This document shows, in pieces, positions 10,566-19,791 of a stretch of DNA of 64,000 nt. The notes below the pieces were generated by a model. The model was given only the letters and a program-made list of their open reading frames with translations, ran no database searches and was not told where the DNA came from. Origin of the DNA: Agreia sp. PsM10 (GTDB taxonomy: Bacteria; Actinomycetota; Actinomycetes; Actinomycetales; Microbacteriaceae); the NCBI RefSeq assembly GCF_030433855.1, contig NZ_JARUXC010000013.1, positions 1 through 64,000 on the forward strand, given 5' to 3'. The position numbers and the translations under genes were made by a program. Position 1 is the first letter of the stretch, and each line of letters opens with the position of its first letter.

Positions 10566-12578
10566 GTGACGTGGAACGCAGACATCCCCTGGGACCCGGA
10601 GGCCGAACCGCCACCCCTCGACGACGAGCCGCCCTACGATCCGTACTACGACGAGGGTCCGGTTCCACAGGCACCCCTTCGACAGGCTCAGGGAACGGGG
10701 GCTTCGGGAACAGACGTCCCGTCCGCCGAGCCTGTCGAGACGACCTCCCCGGAGACCGCCGTCGAGGCCCTGCAGCGGGTGTTCGGGTACGAGACCTTCC
10801 GCGGCGACCAGGCCGCGATCATCCAGAACGTCATCGACGGTGGCGACACCGTCGTGCTCATGCCCACCGGTGGCGGCAAATCCCTCTGCTACCAGATCCC
10901 GTCGCTCGTGCGCCGGGGCACGGGCATCGTGATCTCTCCTCTCATCGCGCTCATGCAAGACCAGGTCGACGCGCTCACGGCGGTGGGGGTGCGCGCCGCG
11001 TTCCTCAATTCGACGCAGGATGCCGCGGAGCGGGCGCGCGTCGAGAACGCCTACCTCGGCGGGCAGCTCGACCTCCTCTATGTCGCGCCGGAGCGGCTCT
11101 CCAACGAGGCCACCAAGAGGTTCCTCGCGCAGGGCGAGATCGCGCTGTTCGCCATAGACGAGGCCCACTGCGTGTCCCAATGGGGCCACGACTTCCGCCC
11201 CGACTACCTCGCCCTCTCCGAGCTCGCCGAGCGCTGGCCGCAGGTTCCGCGCATCGCCCTCACCGCCACGGCGACCGAGGCGACCCACGCCGAGATCACC
11301 GAACGCCTGGGCATGCAGCAGGCGAAGCACTTCGTCGCCAGCTTCGATCGGCCGAACATCCGGTACCGCATCGAGAACAAGGGCGAGGTGCGCAAGCAGC
11401 TTCTCTCGCTCATCAAGGGCGAGCATCCCACCGACTCGGGCATCGTCTACGCACTGTCTCGCAACACGGTCGAGAAGACCGCGCAGTTCCTGGCCGACAA
11501 CGGACTCAAGGCGCTGCCCTATCACGCGGGCCTCGATTCGCGGCTGCGGGCGTCGACCCAGTCGCGGTTCCTGCGCGAAGACGGCATCATCATCGTCGCC
11601 ACGATCGCGTTCGGCATGGGCATCGACAAGCCCGACGTGCGCTTCGTCGCGCACGTCGACCTGCCCAAATCGGTGGAGGGCTACTACCAGGAGGCCGGCC
11701 GCGCCGGGCGCGACGGACTGCCGTCGACGGCCTGGCTCGCCTACGGGCTGCAGGACGTGGTGCAGCAGCGGCGCATGATCGACGAGTCACCGGGCGACCT
11801 CGCTCATCGCCGTCGGCTGTCGGCCCACCTCGACGCCATGCTCGCCCTGTGCGAGACCGTGCACTGCCGTCGGGTCAACCTGCTCGGCTACTTCGGTCAG
11901 CAGTCGACGCCGTGCGGCAACTGCGACACCTGCCTCGAGCCGCCCGAGTCGTGGGACGGCACGGTCGCGGCCCAGAAACTGCTCTCCACTGTCGTGCGCC
12001 TGCAGCGCGAGCGCAACCAGCGCTTCGGCGCAGGCCAGCTCATCGACATCCTGCGCGGCAAGGTCACCGATCGGGTCACGCAGTTGAATCACCAGAGCCT
12101 CTCCACCTGGGGCATCGGGCAAGACCTCAGCGACCAGCAGTGGCGGGGTGTCGTGCGCCAGCTCCTGGCTCAGGGACTGCTCGCGGTGAACGACGACGGC
12201 TACGGCACCCTGGTGATCACCGAGGCGAGCGGCGAGGTGCTCGCCGGCAGGCATCCGGTGTCGATGAGGCGCGAGGCCGAACGGGCCGCCCGCAGTGTGC
12301 GCTCGTCTGGGTCGTCGAAGTCGAAGGCCGCCACGGCCGAGCTCGCGCCGGCCGACCAGGAACTCTTCGAGAAGCTGCGCGCCTGGCGCGCGGGCGAGGC
12401 GCGGGAGCAGGGCGTGCCCGCCTACATCGTCTTCGGCGACGCGACCCTGAGGGCGATCGCCACCGAGAGGCCCGCATCGCTGGCTCAGGCCGGGGGCATC
12501 ACCGGAATCGGCGAAGCGAAGCTGCAGAAGTACGGCGAAGCGATCCTCGAGGTCGTGGCGGGCGCCGCCGTATCCTGA
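10566..12578 (+). CDS. recQ: ATP-dependent DNA helicase RecQ
   Basis: 3'-5' DNA helicase of 670 residues for recombination and fork repair. Walker A PTGGGKS is near residues 101-107 and DEAH at 198-201 within [16 protein letters not shown], followed by the second RecA domain (GRAGRDG), a zinc-binding cysteine cluster (CETVHC...CGNCDTC), a winged-helix region and a C-terminal HRDC domain ([10 protein letters not shown]). The GTG at 10566 is chosen because it follows a TACACT box and starts a sensible N terminus; an ATG 96 bases upstream lies in the promoter. Residues 37-59 are encoded by a copy of the genomic TTCGACAGGCTC repeat. Confidence 0.93.
   Translation: MTWNADIPWDPEAEPPPLDDEPPYDPYYDEGPVPQAPLRQAQGTGASGTDVPSAEPVETTSPETAVEALQRVFGYETFRGDQAAIIQNVIDGGDTVVLMPTGGGKSLCYQIPSLVRRGTGIVISPLIALMQDQVDALTAVGVRAAFLNSTQDAAERARVENAYLGGQLDLLYVAPERLSNEATKRFLAQGEIALFAIDEAHCVSQWGHDFRPDYLALSELAERWPQVPRIALTATATEATHAEITERLGMQQAKHFVASFDRPNIRYRIENKGEVRKQLLSLIKGEHPTDSGIVYALSRNTVEKTAQFLADNGLKALPYHAGLDSRLRASTQSRFLREDGIIIVATIAFGMGIDKPDVRFVAHVDLPKSVEGYYQEAGRAGRDGLPSTAWLAYGLQDVVQQRRMIDESPGDLAHRRRLSAHLDAMLALCETVHCRRVNLLGYFGQQSTPCGNCDTCLEPPESWDGTVAAQKLLSTVVRLQRERNQRFGAGQLIDILRGKVTDRVTQLNHQSLSTWGIGQDLSDQQWRGVVRQLLAQGLLAVNDDGYGTLVITEASGEVLAGRHPVSMRREAERAARSVRSSGSSKSKAATAELAPADQELFEKLRAWRAGEAREQGVPAYIVFGDATLRAIATERPASLAQAGGITGIGEAKLQKYGEAILEVVAGAAVS
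10674..10742. repeat. Palindromic genomic repeat inside recQ
   Basis: TCGACAGGCTC (10679-10689) and GAGCCTGTCGA (10728-10738) form perfect 11-bp inverted arms, and AGGGAACGGGG follows the first arm. The same words make up the intergenic array at 25880-25998. Here the element lies in frame between the acidic N terminus and the helicase core of RecQ. Confidence 0.8.
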
Positions 12579-12588
12579 ATCGGGCATA

Positions 12589-12603
12589 GATACACTCTGT
12601 ATC
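12589..12603. promoter_or_regulatory. Candidate operator GATACA-CTC-TGTATC
   Basis: A perfect 15-bp inverted repeat about 50 bp upstream of the acyltransferase gene. Its form resembles operators of TetR-family repressors, but no regulator gene is next to it, so any controlling protein would be encoded elsewhere. Confidence 0.45.
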
Positions 12604-12649
12604 GCAGTGCATGCCGTCAGGGCTATGAGCACTCTGTGAGACTGGGCGC

Positions 12650-13360
12650 ATGCTCACCTTCCTCAGCCGTGCCCTGCTCGCGCCGGTCGCCCGCGCCGTC
12701 TACAGGCCGACGGTCATCGGCCGCGACAACGTGCCGAGGACGGGGCGGGTGCTGCTCGCGAGCAACCACCTGAGTTTCATCGACAGCGTCGTGCTCACCC
12801 TCGTTGCTCCGCGCAACGTCTCCTTCCTCGCCAAGTCCGAGTACTTCACTGGGGAGGGAGCGAAGGGGTGGCTCTCGCGATCGTTCTTCTCCGCGATCGG
12901 CGCCGTTCCGGTCGACCGGGGTGCCGGCCAGGCGGCGCAGGACGCGCTGGATGCGGGGCTCGCCATTCTCGAGCGGGACGAGGCGTTCGCGATCTACCCC
13001 GAGGGCACCCGCTCGCGTGACGGGCGTATCTACAAGGGGCGAACGGGCGCGGCCTGGCTGGCGATGAGCTCGAGCAGCCTGATCGTTCCGGTCGCCCTGA
13101 TCGGCACCGAGAAGCTGCAGCCCGTCGGCTCGACCATTCCCAGGCTGCACCATGTGTCCGTCGAGTTCGGGCGTCCGATCGACGCGTCGGAGTACGGGCA
13201 GGCCACGTCCGCCCGCGCGCGACGCAGACTGACCGACGTGCTGATGGACGACATCCAGCGCATGTCGGGCCAGGAGAAGGCAGGGGTCTACAACGAGGCG
13301 CCAGCCGCGTCGACCATCGAGAAAGTCAAGCGTGCGTTGGGGCGCAACAGACCCTCCTAA
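12650..13360 (+). CDS. 1-acyl-sn-glycerol-3-phosphate acyltransferase family protein
   Basis: Membrane-associated acyltransferase of the PlsC family, 236 residues, expected to add a fatty acyl chain to a lysophospholipid or related acceptor. The catalytic HX4D motif is in SNHLSFIDS and the acceptor-binding motif is YPEGTRS. The ATG at 12650 gives the usual family length. A palindromic operator candidate precedes it, and an AI-2E type membrane protein follows after 41 bp on the same strand. The exact acceptor (glycerolipid or mannolipid) cannot be told from sequence. Confidence 0.88.
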   Translation: MLTFLSRALLAPVARAVYRPTVIGRDNVPRTGRVLLASNHLSFIDSVVLTLVAPRNVSFLAKSEYFTGEGAKGWLSRSFFSAIGAVPVDRGAGQAAQDALDAGLAILERDEAFAIYPEGTRSRDGRIYKGRTGAAWLAMSSSSLIVPVALIGTEKLQPVGSTIPRLHHVSVEFGRPIDASEYGQATSARARRRLTDVLMDDIQRMSGQEKAGVYNEAPAASTIEKVKRALGRNRPS

Positions 13361-13401
13361 GGTGGTGTGAGCGTGATCGACACGACAAGACGGGGACTCG
13401 C

Positions 13402-14529
13402 ATGCTGAAGAACAGAAGACGACACAGGGCTGCGATTCAGGAGCCGCAGTCGGACATCGTCGTCCCCGGCAGCACCGCGCTCCCTCCCGTGCGGGTCAAC
13501 GCGTTCCGCATCGGTCTCGTCGGGGGCCTCGGCGTGCTGGTGTCGATCCTCATCGGCGGTATCATCGGCCAGCTGACGACCGTGCTGATCTACGTGGGTG
13601 TGGCCCTGTTTCTGGCGCTGGGGCTCGACCCCCTCGTGTCGTGGCTCGAGAAGAAGCTGCCGCGCTGGGCGGCCATCCTGGTGGTCTTCGCCGCGGTCAT
13701 CCTCGGGTTCGCGGGCCTGCTCTTCACGATCATCCCCGTGATCGTCGACCAGATCACCAACCTCATCACCAACTTTCCCGACATCGCCACCCGCCTGGTC
13801 AACAGCGACTTCGTAAAATCGTTGGAGAAGCAGCTCTCAGGGGTCGTGGACTTCGACTCCGTCGTGAAGAGCGTCACCGACTTCGTGAGCGACCCGAACA
13901 ACTTCGTGAGCCTCGGCGGCGGGATCCTGGCCGTGGGCGTGGGGGTCGCCAGCGGAGTGACGGGCGCCACGATCGTGCTGATCCTCACGCTGTACTTCCT
14001 CGCATCGCTGCGTTCGATCAAGCGCGTCACCTACCGCTTCGTTCCGGCCAGTAAGCGTGCCGGCTTCATCGACGTGTCGGAGGACATCACGTCTGCAGTC
14101 GGGCGCTACGTCGTGGGCCAGTTCACGCTCGCGGCCGTGAACGGTGTGCTCAGCGTGATCTTCCTCTGGATCATCGGGGCACCGCAGTTCGTGCTGCTCG
14201 CCTTCGTGGCCTTCCTGTTCTCGCTGATCCCGCTCGTCGGAACCCTCACGGGCTCGCTCATCATCGTGCTGACCTGCCTCTTCGCGTCGCCCCTGACCGC
14301 GCTCGTCGCGCTCATCTACTACCTCATCTACATGCAGCTCGAGGCCTACTTCCTCAGCCCGCGCATCATGAACCGCGCGGTCTCGGTTCCGGGCGCGGTC
14401 GTCGTGATCGCTGCGGTCGCCGGCGGCACGCTCGGCGGAATCCTCGGGGCGCTCGTCGCCATCCCTGTGGCGGCGTCGACGATCATCATCATCCAGAAGG
14501 TCGTGTTCCCGAGGCAGGAACTGAAGTAG
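13402..14529 (+). CDS. AI-2E family transporter
   Basis: Multi-spanning membrane protein of 375 residues with the layout of the AI-2E/PerM family: two N-terminal segments, a long amphipathic region around residues 115-180 (Val/Asp/Asn rich), then about five further segments. A Pro-rich segment before the last helices and the sequence SLIPLVGTLTGSLI match the family core. Family members have been linked to autoinducer export or sodium/proton exchange, but many have no known role. It probably shares a transcript with the acyltransferase upstream. Confidence 0.85.
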   Translation: MLKNRRRHRAAIQEPQSDIVVPGSTALPPVRVNAFRIGLVGGLGVLVSILIGGIIGQLTTVLIYVGVALFLALGLDPLVSWLEKKLPRWAAILVVFAAVILGFAGLLFTIIPVIVDQITNLITNFPDIATRLVNSDFVKSLEKQLSGVVDFDSVVKSVTDFVSDPNNFVSLGGGILAVGVGVASGVTGATIVLILTLYFLASLRSIKRVTYRFVPASKRAGFIDVSEDITSAVGRYVVGQFTLAAVNGVLSVIFLWIIGAPQFVLLAFVAFLFSLIPLVGTLTGSLIIVLTCLFASPLTALVALIYYLIYMQLEAYFLSPRIMNRAVSVPGAVVVIAAVAGGTLGGILGALVAIPVAASTIIIIQKVVFPRQELK

Positions 14530-14561
14530 CGCCGGCCGTGAGCTGACCGGCGGGGGCAGGG

Positions 14562-15023
14562 CTACCAGGTGGTCGTCGCGCCGGGCCCCGGAACCATGGC
14601 GACATCGGAGCACTCCAGGGTCGCGCCTGTGGCCGACACGAATTCGACGCTCACCTCGTGTGAATTGCGATCGACGTAGAGCGCGCTGGGCCCGAACTCG
14701 CTGGCCCGATGGGCGGTTCCCCACTCGCTCAGGGCTGCCAGAACCTTCTTGAGCTCTGAGCCCGCTTCGGTGAGGTGGTAGCTCGACCGCTCACGCGAGC
14801 CGGCCTCCTTGTAGCTGCGGCGCTCGAAGATGCCCGCATCCACCAGGGTCGTCAACCGCGCCGACAGCACGTCGGTGGGAATGCCGAGCCTGTCGCGGAA
14901 CTCGGAGAACCGGCTGTCGCCCTGGAACGCGCTGCGCACGATCAGCACCGTCCATTTCTCGCCGAGAACCTGCATGGTGCGGGCGATCGAGCAGCGGGGC
15001 TGGGTATCGGATGCGTGCGCCAT
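14562..15023 (-). CDS. HxlR-family transcriptional regulator
   Basis: Winged-helix regulator of 153 residues. After a short N terminus with an early Cys (QPRCSIARTMQVLGEKW) come the recognition region (FSEFRDRLGIPTDVLSARLTTLVDAGIFERR) and the wing (SYHLTEAGSEL), typical of HxlR. The start at 15023 is one of two options; an ATG at 15047 would add 8 residues. The C-terminal 50 residues extend beyond the usual HxlR domain. It is divergent from an MFS exporter, and a 13-bp palindrome lies between them, so it probably represses the exporter gene and possibly itself. Confidence 0.85.
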   Translation of the reverse strand: MAHASDTQPRCSIARTMQVLGEKWTVLIVRSAFQGDSRFSEFRDRLGIPTDVLSARLTTLVDAGIFERRSYKEAGSRERSSYHLTEAGSELKKVLAALSEWGTAHRASEFGPSALYVDRNSHEVSVEFVSATGATLECSDVAMVPGPGATTTW

Positions 15024-15052
15024 GGCCCCACGATACGTCTTCCGCATCTGAA

Positions 15053-15065
15053 TTGGAAATTCCAA
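15053..15065. promoter_or_regulatory. Palindromic operator TTGGAA-A-TTCCAA
   Basis: A perfect 13-bp inverted repeat lies in the 64-bp gap between the divergent HxlR regulator and MFS genes, about 20 bp from the MFS start and 30 bp from the regulator start. Its position would let one protein control both promoters. Confidence 0.6.
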
Positions 15066-15087
15066 GTCAGGCGGGTATGGTGGCGAA

Positions 15088-16353
15088 ATGACCGCTACCG
15101 AGACCGGAACTACTCGCACCCGCCGACAGTGGGGCAGAAGAGGCAGCTTCTGGGCTGCGGCCGCCGTGCTCGCCCTCTGCCTCTGGGCCAGCGGCGCCCC
15201 ATCCACGTTGTACCCGAGCTACGCCGCGGAGTGGGATCTCTCCCCGGTCGTGACCACGTCGATCTTCGGCACGTACCCCGTCGCCCTGCTGCTCGTCCTC
15301 CTTCTCGCCGGGGGCATCTCCGATTCGATCGGCCGCAGGCGGGCCATGCTCATCGGCGTGGGCCTGATCGTGGCATCGGCCTTCGTCTTCGCCGTCGCCC
15401 CCAACGTGGGCTTCCTCTTCGCAGGCCGGGTGCTGCAGGGCGTCGGAACTGGCTTCGCCCTCGGTGCGGCCAGCGCCGCGCTCGTCGAGAACAACCTCTC
15501 GAAGAACCCTCGCTTCGCCTCGGTGCTCACCACAGTGTCGACGTCGACGGGCCTGACCCTCGTGCTCTTCGTGAGCGGAGGCCTGGCCCAGTACGCACCA
15601 TGGCCGCTGCAGCTCAGCTTCTGGGTGCTGTTCGTTCTCGCGGGTCTCGCCTTCGCCGTCGTGTGGTTCATGCGCCGCGACAACCCTCCCCGGGCCGTCG
15701 GCCCCGACGGACGGCCCGCGCGCTGGAAGCCGTCGGGCATCCACGTGCCCCGCTCTCTGCTGCGCACCTTCATCGCCTCGACGCTGGGTGTAGTGGTGGC
15801 CTACAGCGTGGGCGCGATCTTCCTGTCGCTGGGCTCGTCGATGGCGCGAGACCTCACCGGCACCACGAACCTGCTCATCGTCGGCGCTCTGCTCGCGATC
15901 TCGTCGGTGGCGATCGGGGTCACCGCGCTCCTGCTGCAGAAGGTTCCGGCACACGTGTCCCTGATCGTGGGAGCGGTCATCAGCATCGCGGGCCTCGGCG
16001 TCATGGAGCTCACGGCTGCACAGGGCTCGATCGCCCTCTTCGTCGTCTGGTGCATCGTGGGCGGGGTCGGCTACTCCTTCGTCTTCACCGGCGGGCTGAC
16101 GCTGCTCAACCGCACCGCCCTTCCCGAGCACCGCGGCGGTACGCTCTCGCTGCTCTACCTGTTCTCGTACCTGCTGCAGGCCATCACCGCGGTCGTGGCC
16201 GGCGCGCTGGCGACGGCCCTGGGGCTCAACGCGGCGATCGACCTCGTCGCCCCCGGCGTGGCCGTGCTGTGCCTCGCGCTCATCGCGGCGACCACGCTGG
16301 ATGTCGCGGCGCGGCGACGAGAGGCGCGTCTCGTCGAGGTGCCGGCCGCGTGA
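15088..16353 (+). CDS. MFS transporter
   Basis: Major-facilitator permease of 421 residues with twelve hydrophobic segments. The loop between segments 2 and 3 has the motif-A-like GGISDSIGRRRAM, and segment 5 has the antiporter-like GVGTGFALGAASAALVE. The substrate is unknown; the divergent HxlR regulator suggests induction by a small, perhaps electrophilic or aromatic, compound. Just after the gene, GTCGGCCGCGTGA repeats the end of the coding sequence, a small local duplication around the stop codon. Confidence 0.88.
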   Translation: MTATETGTTRTRRQWGRRGSFWAAAAVLALCLWASGAPSTLYPSYAAEWDLSPVVTTSIFGTYPVALLLVLLLAGGISDSIGRRRAMLIGVGLIVASAFVFAVAPNVGFLFAGRVLQGVGTGFALGAASAALVENNLSKNPRFASVLTTVSTSTGLTLVLFVSGGLAQYAPWPLQLSFWVLFVLAGLAFAVVWFMRRDNPPRAVGPDGRPARWKPSGIHVPRSLLRTFIASTLGVVVAYSVGAIFLSLGSSMARDLTGTTNLLIVGALLAISSVAIGVTALLLQKVPAHVSLIVGAVISIAGLGVMELTAAQGSIALFVVWCIVGGVGYSFVFTGGLTLLNRTALPEHRGGTLSLLYLFSYLLQAITAVVAGALATALGLNAAIDLVAPGVAVLCLALIAATTLDVAARRREARLVEVPAA

Positions 16354-16553
16354 TCGACGTGTCGGCCGCGTGACCGGCGTCGCGGTGGCGTTGTGGGGGA
16401 GCGCCTGCGTTACGGTCGTTCGGCTGTAGACATCATCAACGGGCCGCCTCGGTCTGCGAGCGCTCTTTGTAGGGCAGGGACGGTCGATTTTCGTGCCCGC
16501 CCGGGCGCTCGTAGCGTTGACGCAGATGTGACGACAGCGCACGGAAGAGGCCA

Positions 16554-18695
16554 ATGATGGTGGACGCGGTGAAGAACGAGACGACCGGCGACAGCTCGAT
16601 CCAGCTCGCAGACCGGATCGAGGAGAGCGAGAAGCTCGGCGAGACGACGACCGGCATGGCGATCGACAAGGCGGATGCCCGCATCGACACGGCCGCGCTC
16701 GGCCAGTACCTGCTGGGCACGTGGGCGGATGCGCGCATCGCCGCTCGCAGGCTCACCGGCAGGCCCGAGATGCAGCGGGTCGACGGGCAGTCCCTGAAGG
16801 AGCACCGCGACACCGTCTTCCACCAGCTCGAGCTGCTCGTCGAGCACGGGGGAGTGCACAAGGCCTTCCCGAAGAGCCTCGGCGGCGAAGACGACCACGG
16901 CGGCAACATCGCGGGCTTCGAAGAGCTGGTCACCGCCGACCCGTCGCTGCAGATCAAGTCGGGTGTGCAGTGGGGGCTCTTCGGCGCCGCCGTTCTCCAC
17001 CTGGGCACGCAGTACCACCACGAGACCTTCCTGCCCGCGATCATGAGCCTCGAGGTTCCGGGGGCGTTCGCCATGACCGAGACGGGGCACGGCTCCGACG
17101 TCGCCGCGATCGCCACCACGGCGACCTTCGATGTGGGCAGCCAGGAGTTCGTGATCGACACCCCGTTTCGCGGCGCGTGGAAGGACTACCTCGGCAACGC
17201 CGCCATCCACGGAACGGCGGCCGTGCTCTTCGCCCAGCTCGTCACCGAGGGCATCAACCACGGCGTGCACGCCTTCTACGTTCCGCTTCGCGACGCCGAC
17301 GGGCAGTTCCTGCCGGGCGTCGGCGGCGAAGACGACGGGCTCAAGGGCGGCCTCAACGGCATCGACAACGGACGCCTGCACTTCACCGACGTGCGCATCC
17401 CCCGCGAGAACCTGCTCAACCGCTACGGCGATGTGGATGTCGACGGCACGTATTCGTCGCCCATCCAGAGCCCCGGCCGCCGCTTCTTTACGATGCTGGG
17501 CACCCTCGTGCAGGGTCGTGTCTCGCTCGATGGAGCATCGGTCGCCGCGGCCAAGGTGGCGCTTGCGATAGCCGTTCGCTACGGCAACGAGCGCCGGCAG
17601 TTCACCGCGGGCAGCGACACCGACGAAGAGGTGATCCTCGACTACCAGGTGCACCAGCGCCGGCTGATTCCGCTGATCGCCACGACCTACGCGGCGAGCT
17701 TCGCCCACGAGCAGCTGCTCACCAAATTCGACGGCGTCTTCTCGGGCGCGACCGACACCGACGCCGACCGCCAAGACCTCGAGACCCTTGCCGCCGCGCT
17801 CAAGCCGCTCTCGACCTGGCACGCGCTGGACACGCTGCAGGAGGCCCGCGAGGCCTGCGGGGGTGCGGGATTCCTGGCGGAGAACCGCCTGGTCGGGCTC
17901 AGGGCCGACCTCGACGTGTACGCCACATTCGAGGGCGACAACCATGTTCTGCTGCAGCTCGTCGCCAAGCGCCTGCTCACCGACTACAGTCGCCGCTTCG
18001 CCAAGGCCGATGTCGGGGTTCTCGCGCGTTATGTCGTGGAGCAGGCCGCCGACCGCACGGTCAGCGGCACCGGATTGCGCACCCTCGCGCAGAATCTCTC
18101 CGACAGGGGGTCTGTCGCCCGCAGCGTGGAACAGCTGCGCGAGACCGGAGCGCAGCGTGCCCTGCTGACCGACCGGGTCGAGACGATGGTGGCCGAGGTG
18201 GCCGGCAGGCTGCGACCCGGCACCAAGTCGTCGAAGCAGGTTGCCGCAGACCTGTTCAACGCCAACCAGAGCGCTGTCATCGACGCCGCCCGGGCTCACG
18301 CCGAGCTGCTGCAGTGGGAGGCGTTCACCGACGCCCTCGACGAGATCGACGACGAGGGCACCCGCATCGTTCTCACCTGGGTGCGCGACCTCTTCGGCCT
18401 CGGGCTCGTCGAGAAGCACCTGGCGTGGTACCTGATCAACGGCAGGCTCTCTCCGAAGCGCGCGCAGGCCGTGACCGCCTACATCGACCGTCTGATCGCG
18501 CGCCTGCGGCCGCACGCCCAAGACCTGGTGGATGCCTTCGGCTACGGCCCCGAGCACATCCGCGCGTCGATCGCCACGGGCGCCGAGGCCGAGCGCCAGA
18601 GGGAGGCGCGCGACTACTACGCGGAGCAGCGCGCGAGCGGTGAGGCGCCCATCGACGAGAAGACCCTGTCGAAGAAGCAGAAGGAACGCATCTAG
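16554..18695 (+). CDS. Acyl-CoA oxidase / dehydrogenase family protein
   Basis: FAD-dependent enzyme of 713 residues, expected to introduce the 2,3 double bond of acyl-CoA in beta-oxidation. Length and motifs fit the acyl-CoA oxidase branch: FAMTETGHGSDV in the middle domain, the segment CGGAGFLAENRLVGLRAD, then VYATFEGDNHV containing the catalytic Glu. A second helical domain extends to the C terminus, as in peroxisomal oxidases. The start has GGAAGAGG upstream. It stands alone with no other beta-oxidation gene nearby. Whether oxygen or an electron-transfer flavoprotein is the acceptor cannot be read from sequence. Confidence 0.85.
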   Translation: MMVDAVKNETTGDSSIQLADRIEESEKLGETTTGMAIDKADARIDTAALGQYLLGTWADARIAARRLTGRPEMQRVDGQSLKEHRDTVFHQLELLVEHGGVHKAFPKSLGGEDDHGGNIAGFEELVTADPSLQIKSGVQWGLFGAAVLHLGTQYHHETFLPAIMSLEVPGAFAMTETGHGSDVAAIATTATFDVGSQEFVIDTPFRGAWKDYLGNAAIHGTAAVLFAQLVTEGINHGVHAFYVPLRDADGQFLPGVGGEDDGLKGGLNGIDNGRLHFTDVRIPRENLLNRYGDVDVDGTYSSPIQSPGRRFFTMLGTLVQGRVSLDGASVAAAKVALAIAVRYGNERRQFTAGSDTDEEVILDYQVHQRRLIPLIATTYAASFAHEQLLTKFDGVFSGATDTDADRQDLETLAAALKPLSTWHALDTLQEAREACGGAGFLAENRLVGLRADLDVYATFEGDNHVLLQLVAKRLLTDYSRRFAKADVGVLARYVVEQAADRTVSGTGLRTLAQNLSDRGSVARSVEQLRETGAQRALLTDRVETMVAEVAGRLRPGTKSSKQVAADLFNANQSAVIDAARAHAELLQWEAFTDALDEIDDEGTRIVLTWVRDLFGLGLVEKHLAWYLINGRLSPKRAQAVTAYIDRLIARLRPHAQDLVDAFGYGPEHIRASIATGAEAERQREARDYYAEQRASGEAPIDEKTLSKKQKERI

Positions 18696-18739
18696 ACCAG
18701 TAGTCCCCGCTGCACCGCGATGTCGGGCAGGCTGAGGTC

Positions 18740-19684
18740 ATGGCCAGCAATCACCGCGTCGCCGTGCTCGTGCTCGAGGGAGCGAAACCTCTCGATGTCG
18801 GCATACCGGCGCAAGTCTTCTCGAACCGCCCGAGCATGCCCTACGACGTGCGGGTGTGCGGAGCGGCTCCGGGCCTGGTGACAGGAGGTGACGGTCTCTC
18901 GTATCACGTGGCCGATGGGCTGGAGGCCCTCGCGCAGGCGGACACGATCTTCGTGCCCGGCTACCGTATGCCCGCCCAGATCGATCCGCCGTCCCACGTG
19001 CTCGACGCGTTGGTGGCCGCCCACGAGCGGGGTGCGCGGCTCGCGGCGATCTCGACCGGGGCTTTCGCCATTGCGGCGACCGGCCTGCTCGACGGCAAGC
19101 GGGCGACAACCCACTGGCACTACACCCTGGCGCTGGCGAAGAAGCATCCGCTCGTGCGTCTCGATGAAGATGTGCTCTTCGTCGACGAGGGCGATGTGCT
19201 CACATCCGCCGGTGCTGCCTCCGGAATCGACCTGTGCCTGCACCTCGTGCGCCGTGACCACGGCGTCGCGCTGTCGAATCACGTTGCGCGTCGCCTCGTC
19301 GCGGCGCCGTACCGAAGCGGCGGACAGTCGCAGTATGTGCCGCGCAGCGTGCCCGAGCCTCTCGGCGACCTCTTCGCGACCACTCGCGAATGGGCGTTGG
19401 CGCACCTCGCGGATCCGCTCACCCTCGACATGCTCGCCCGCAATGCCCGGGTCTCCGCCCGCACCTTCTCGCGTCGCTTCGTCGAAGACACCGGTTACAC
19501 GCCGATGCAGTGGATGCTGCGGGCGCGGGTCGACGTCGCGCGGGAATTTCTCGAGAGCTCCGATCTCGGGGTGGAGCAGATCGCCGCCCGGGTGGGGCTG
19601 GGAACCGGTGCCAATCTGCGGCTGCACTTCCGGCGCATCCTGGGCACGTCGCCGACCGAATACCGTCACACCTTCTCGGCCTGA
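18740..19684 (+). CDS. GlxA-type transcriptional regulator (DJ-1/PfpI domain + AraC HTH)
   Basis: Regulator of 314 residues. The first ~180 residues form a DJ-1/PfpI-like domain (VLVLEGAKPLDVGIPAQVF ... TSAGAASGIDLCLHLVRRD), and the C terminus holds two AraC helix-turn-helix motifs (LTLDMLARNARVSARTFSRRF and VEQIAARVGLGTGANLRLHF). The ligand domain may sense a small metabolite. It is followed after 107 bp by a GAPDH gene on the same strand, a plausible but unproven target. Confidence 0.9.
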   Translation: MASNHRVAVLVLEGAKPLDVGIPAQVFSNRPSMPYDVRVCGAAPGLVTGGDGLSYHVADGLEALAQADTIFVPGYRMPAQIDPPSHVLDALVAAHERGARLAAISTGAFAIAATGLLDGKRATTHWHYTLALAKKHPLVRLDEDVLFVDEGDVLTSAGAASGIDLCLHLVRRDHGVALSNHVARRLVAAPYRSGGQSQYVPRSVPEPLGDLFATTREWALAHLADPLTLDMLARNARVSARTFSRRFVEDTGYTPMQWMLRARVDVAREFLESSDLGVEQIAARVGLGTGANLRLHFRRILGTSPTEYRHTFSA

Positions 19685-19791
19685 GGTCGGATCACGCGAG
19701 TGGCGAGATCCTTTCGAGTCACGTCGTTCCAGCCACTGGTGACGGCGTGCAGGTCCGCCGAACATGGGAGACGGAACGAAAGGAACCTTCC

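Noticed and set aside
16410-18557. Minus-strand ORF of 715 codons opposite the acyl-CoA oxidase gene
   Set aside because: Composition typical of an antisense frame and no recognisable motif, while the plus strand has full catalytic motifs.
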